Below, piece after piece: positions 23,590 to 23,634 of a stretch of DNA of 23,634 bases. Both the position numbers and the translations under genes were made by a program. Where the stretch lies: assembly GCA_964503615.1 (NCBI GenBank), contig CAZDBA010000074.1:1-23634 (forward strand). Direction: 5' to 3'. Numbering within the stretch: position 1 is the stretch's first letter; each line of letters begins with the position of its first letter. Source of the DNA: CAZDBA01 sp964503615 (GTDB taxonomy: Bacteria > Planctomycetota > Planctomycetia > Pirellulales > Pirellulaceae). The notes under the pieces were generated by a model. That model was not told the origin of the DNA, made no database searches, and saw only the letters and a list, made by a program, of their open reading frames with translations.

Positions 23590-23634
23590 AAAAAAACCCG
23601 TTGAAATGGGTCTGGCAAGATCCATACAACGGGT
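23590..23634 (-). terminator. Rho-independent terminator of a gene beyond the right edge
   Basis: On the minus strand ACCCGTTG (23634-23627) pairs with CAACGGGT (23603-23596), and inner segments ATGG/CCAT and TCT/AGA extend the stem to a TGCC loop. Seven T follow. The transcript comes from sequence to the right of the window. Confidence 0.85.

Noticed and set aside
1..23634. CRISPR array, tRNA or rRNA genes, or an intact insertion sequence
   Set aside because: I found no regularly spaced repeats, no cloverleaf with a TTC arm, no rRNA signature and no transposase gene.

Overview
The window looks like a chromosomal segment from a member of the Planctomycetota, most likely a Pirellulales-type marine lineage. 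This is an inference from gene content and base composition of roughly 50% GC. Pointers are a PQQ-type beta-propeller protein opening with a DWPRWRGD motif, a secreted C25-type peptidase, a membrane-tethered plant-type glutaminyl cyclotransferase, a UppS carrying RTAGEMRISN instead of the usual RTGGE motif, frequent TTG/GTG starts and weak Shine-Dalgarno sequences. I do not name a genus. Two 100-N runs (1584-1683 and 21431-21530) mark scaffold joins.

Layout. 180-1298 (+) is a DUF937-type membrane protein followed by a strong terminator. About 0.9 kb of palindrome-rich intergenic DNA with the first gap comes next. 2212-3903 (+) is a gingipain-like C25 peptidase. 7318 down to 3841 (-) reads as one unit: a thioredoxin-fold protein without catalytic cysteines, an aldo/keto reductase, a glutaminyl-peptide cyclotransferase and a two-helix membrane protein. 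A divergent promoter region (about 7380-7450) separates it from the + strand set purA, uppS, cdsA (7484-10560), covering purine synthesis, the undecaprenyl carrier and CDP-diacylglycerol. Going left from 14885 (-) are an ExeM/NucH-type nuclease, an acyl-CoA-dehydrogenase-fold protein, ilvC and a small membrane protein. 17990 to 15458 (-) holds a PlsC-like acyltransferase, a second CdsA homologue and rsmG. 20318 to 18121 (-) holds a polysaccharide deacetylase and a GT4 glycosyltransferase overlapping by ATGA. The divergent 20616-21404 (+) gene is a WecG/TagA/CpsF (GT26) glycosyltransferase, so this is the edge of a surface-glycan locus cut by the second gap. 23121 to 21886 (-) is the beta-propeller protein, and the window ends in a terminator for a minus-strand gene outside it.

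The cell-envelope theme is notable. UppS makes the polyprenyl carrier used by glycan assembly, the GT26, GT4 and deacetylase genes build or modify such glycans, and PlsC plus two CdsA homologues make phospholipid precursors. The two CdsA homologues differ in opposite ways from the family signature, which suggests specialisation.

The most interesting non-coding signal is at 15007-15176 on the minus strand. An 8-bp closing stem encloses about 108 nt with several internal hairpins and is followed by a perfect 12-bp rho-independent terminator with eight U. A good sigma70-like promoter for the nuclease gene lies downstream of that terminator, so this looks like an independent structured RNA rather than a riboswitch of the nuclease. 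Three intergenic palindromes bounded by GTAG...CTAC (1550-1700, 10594-10659, 12119-12141) resemble REP elements, and the first gap lies inside one of them with 9 bp shared by the two contig ends.
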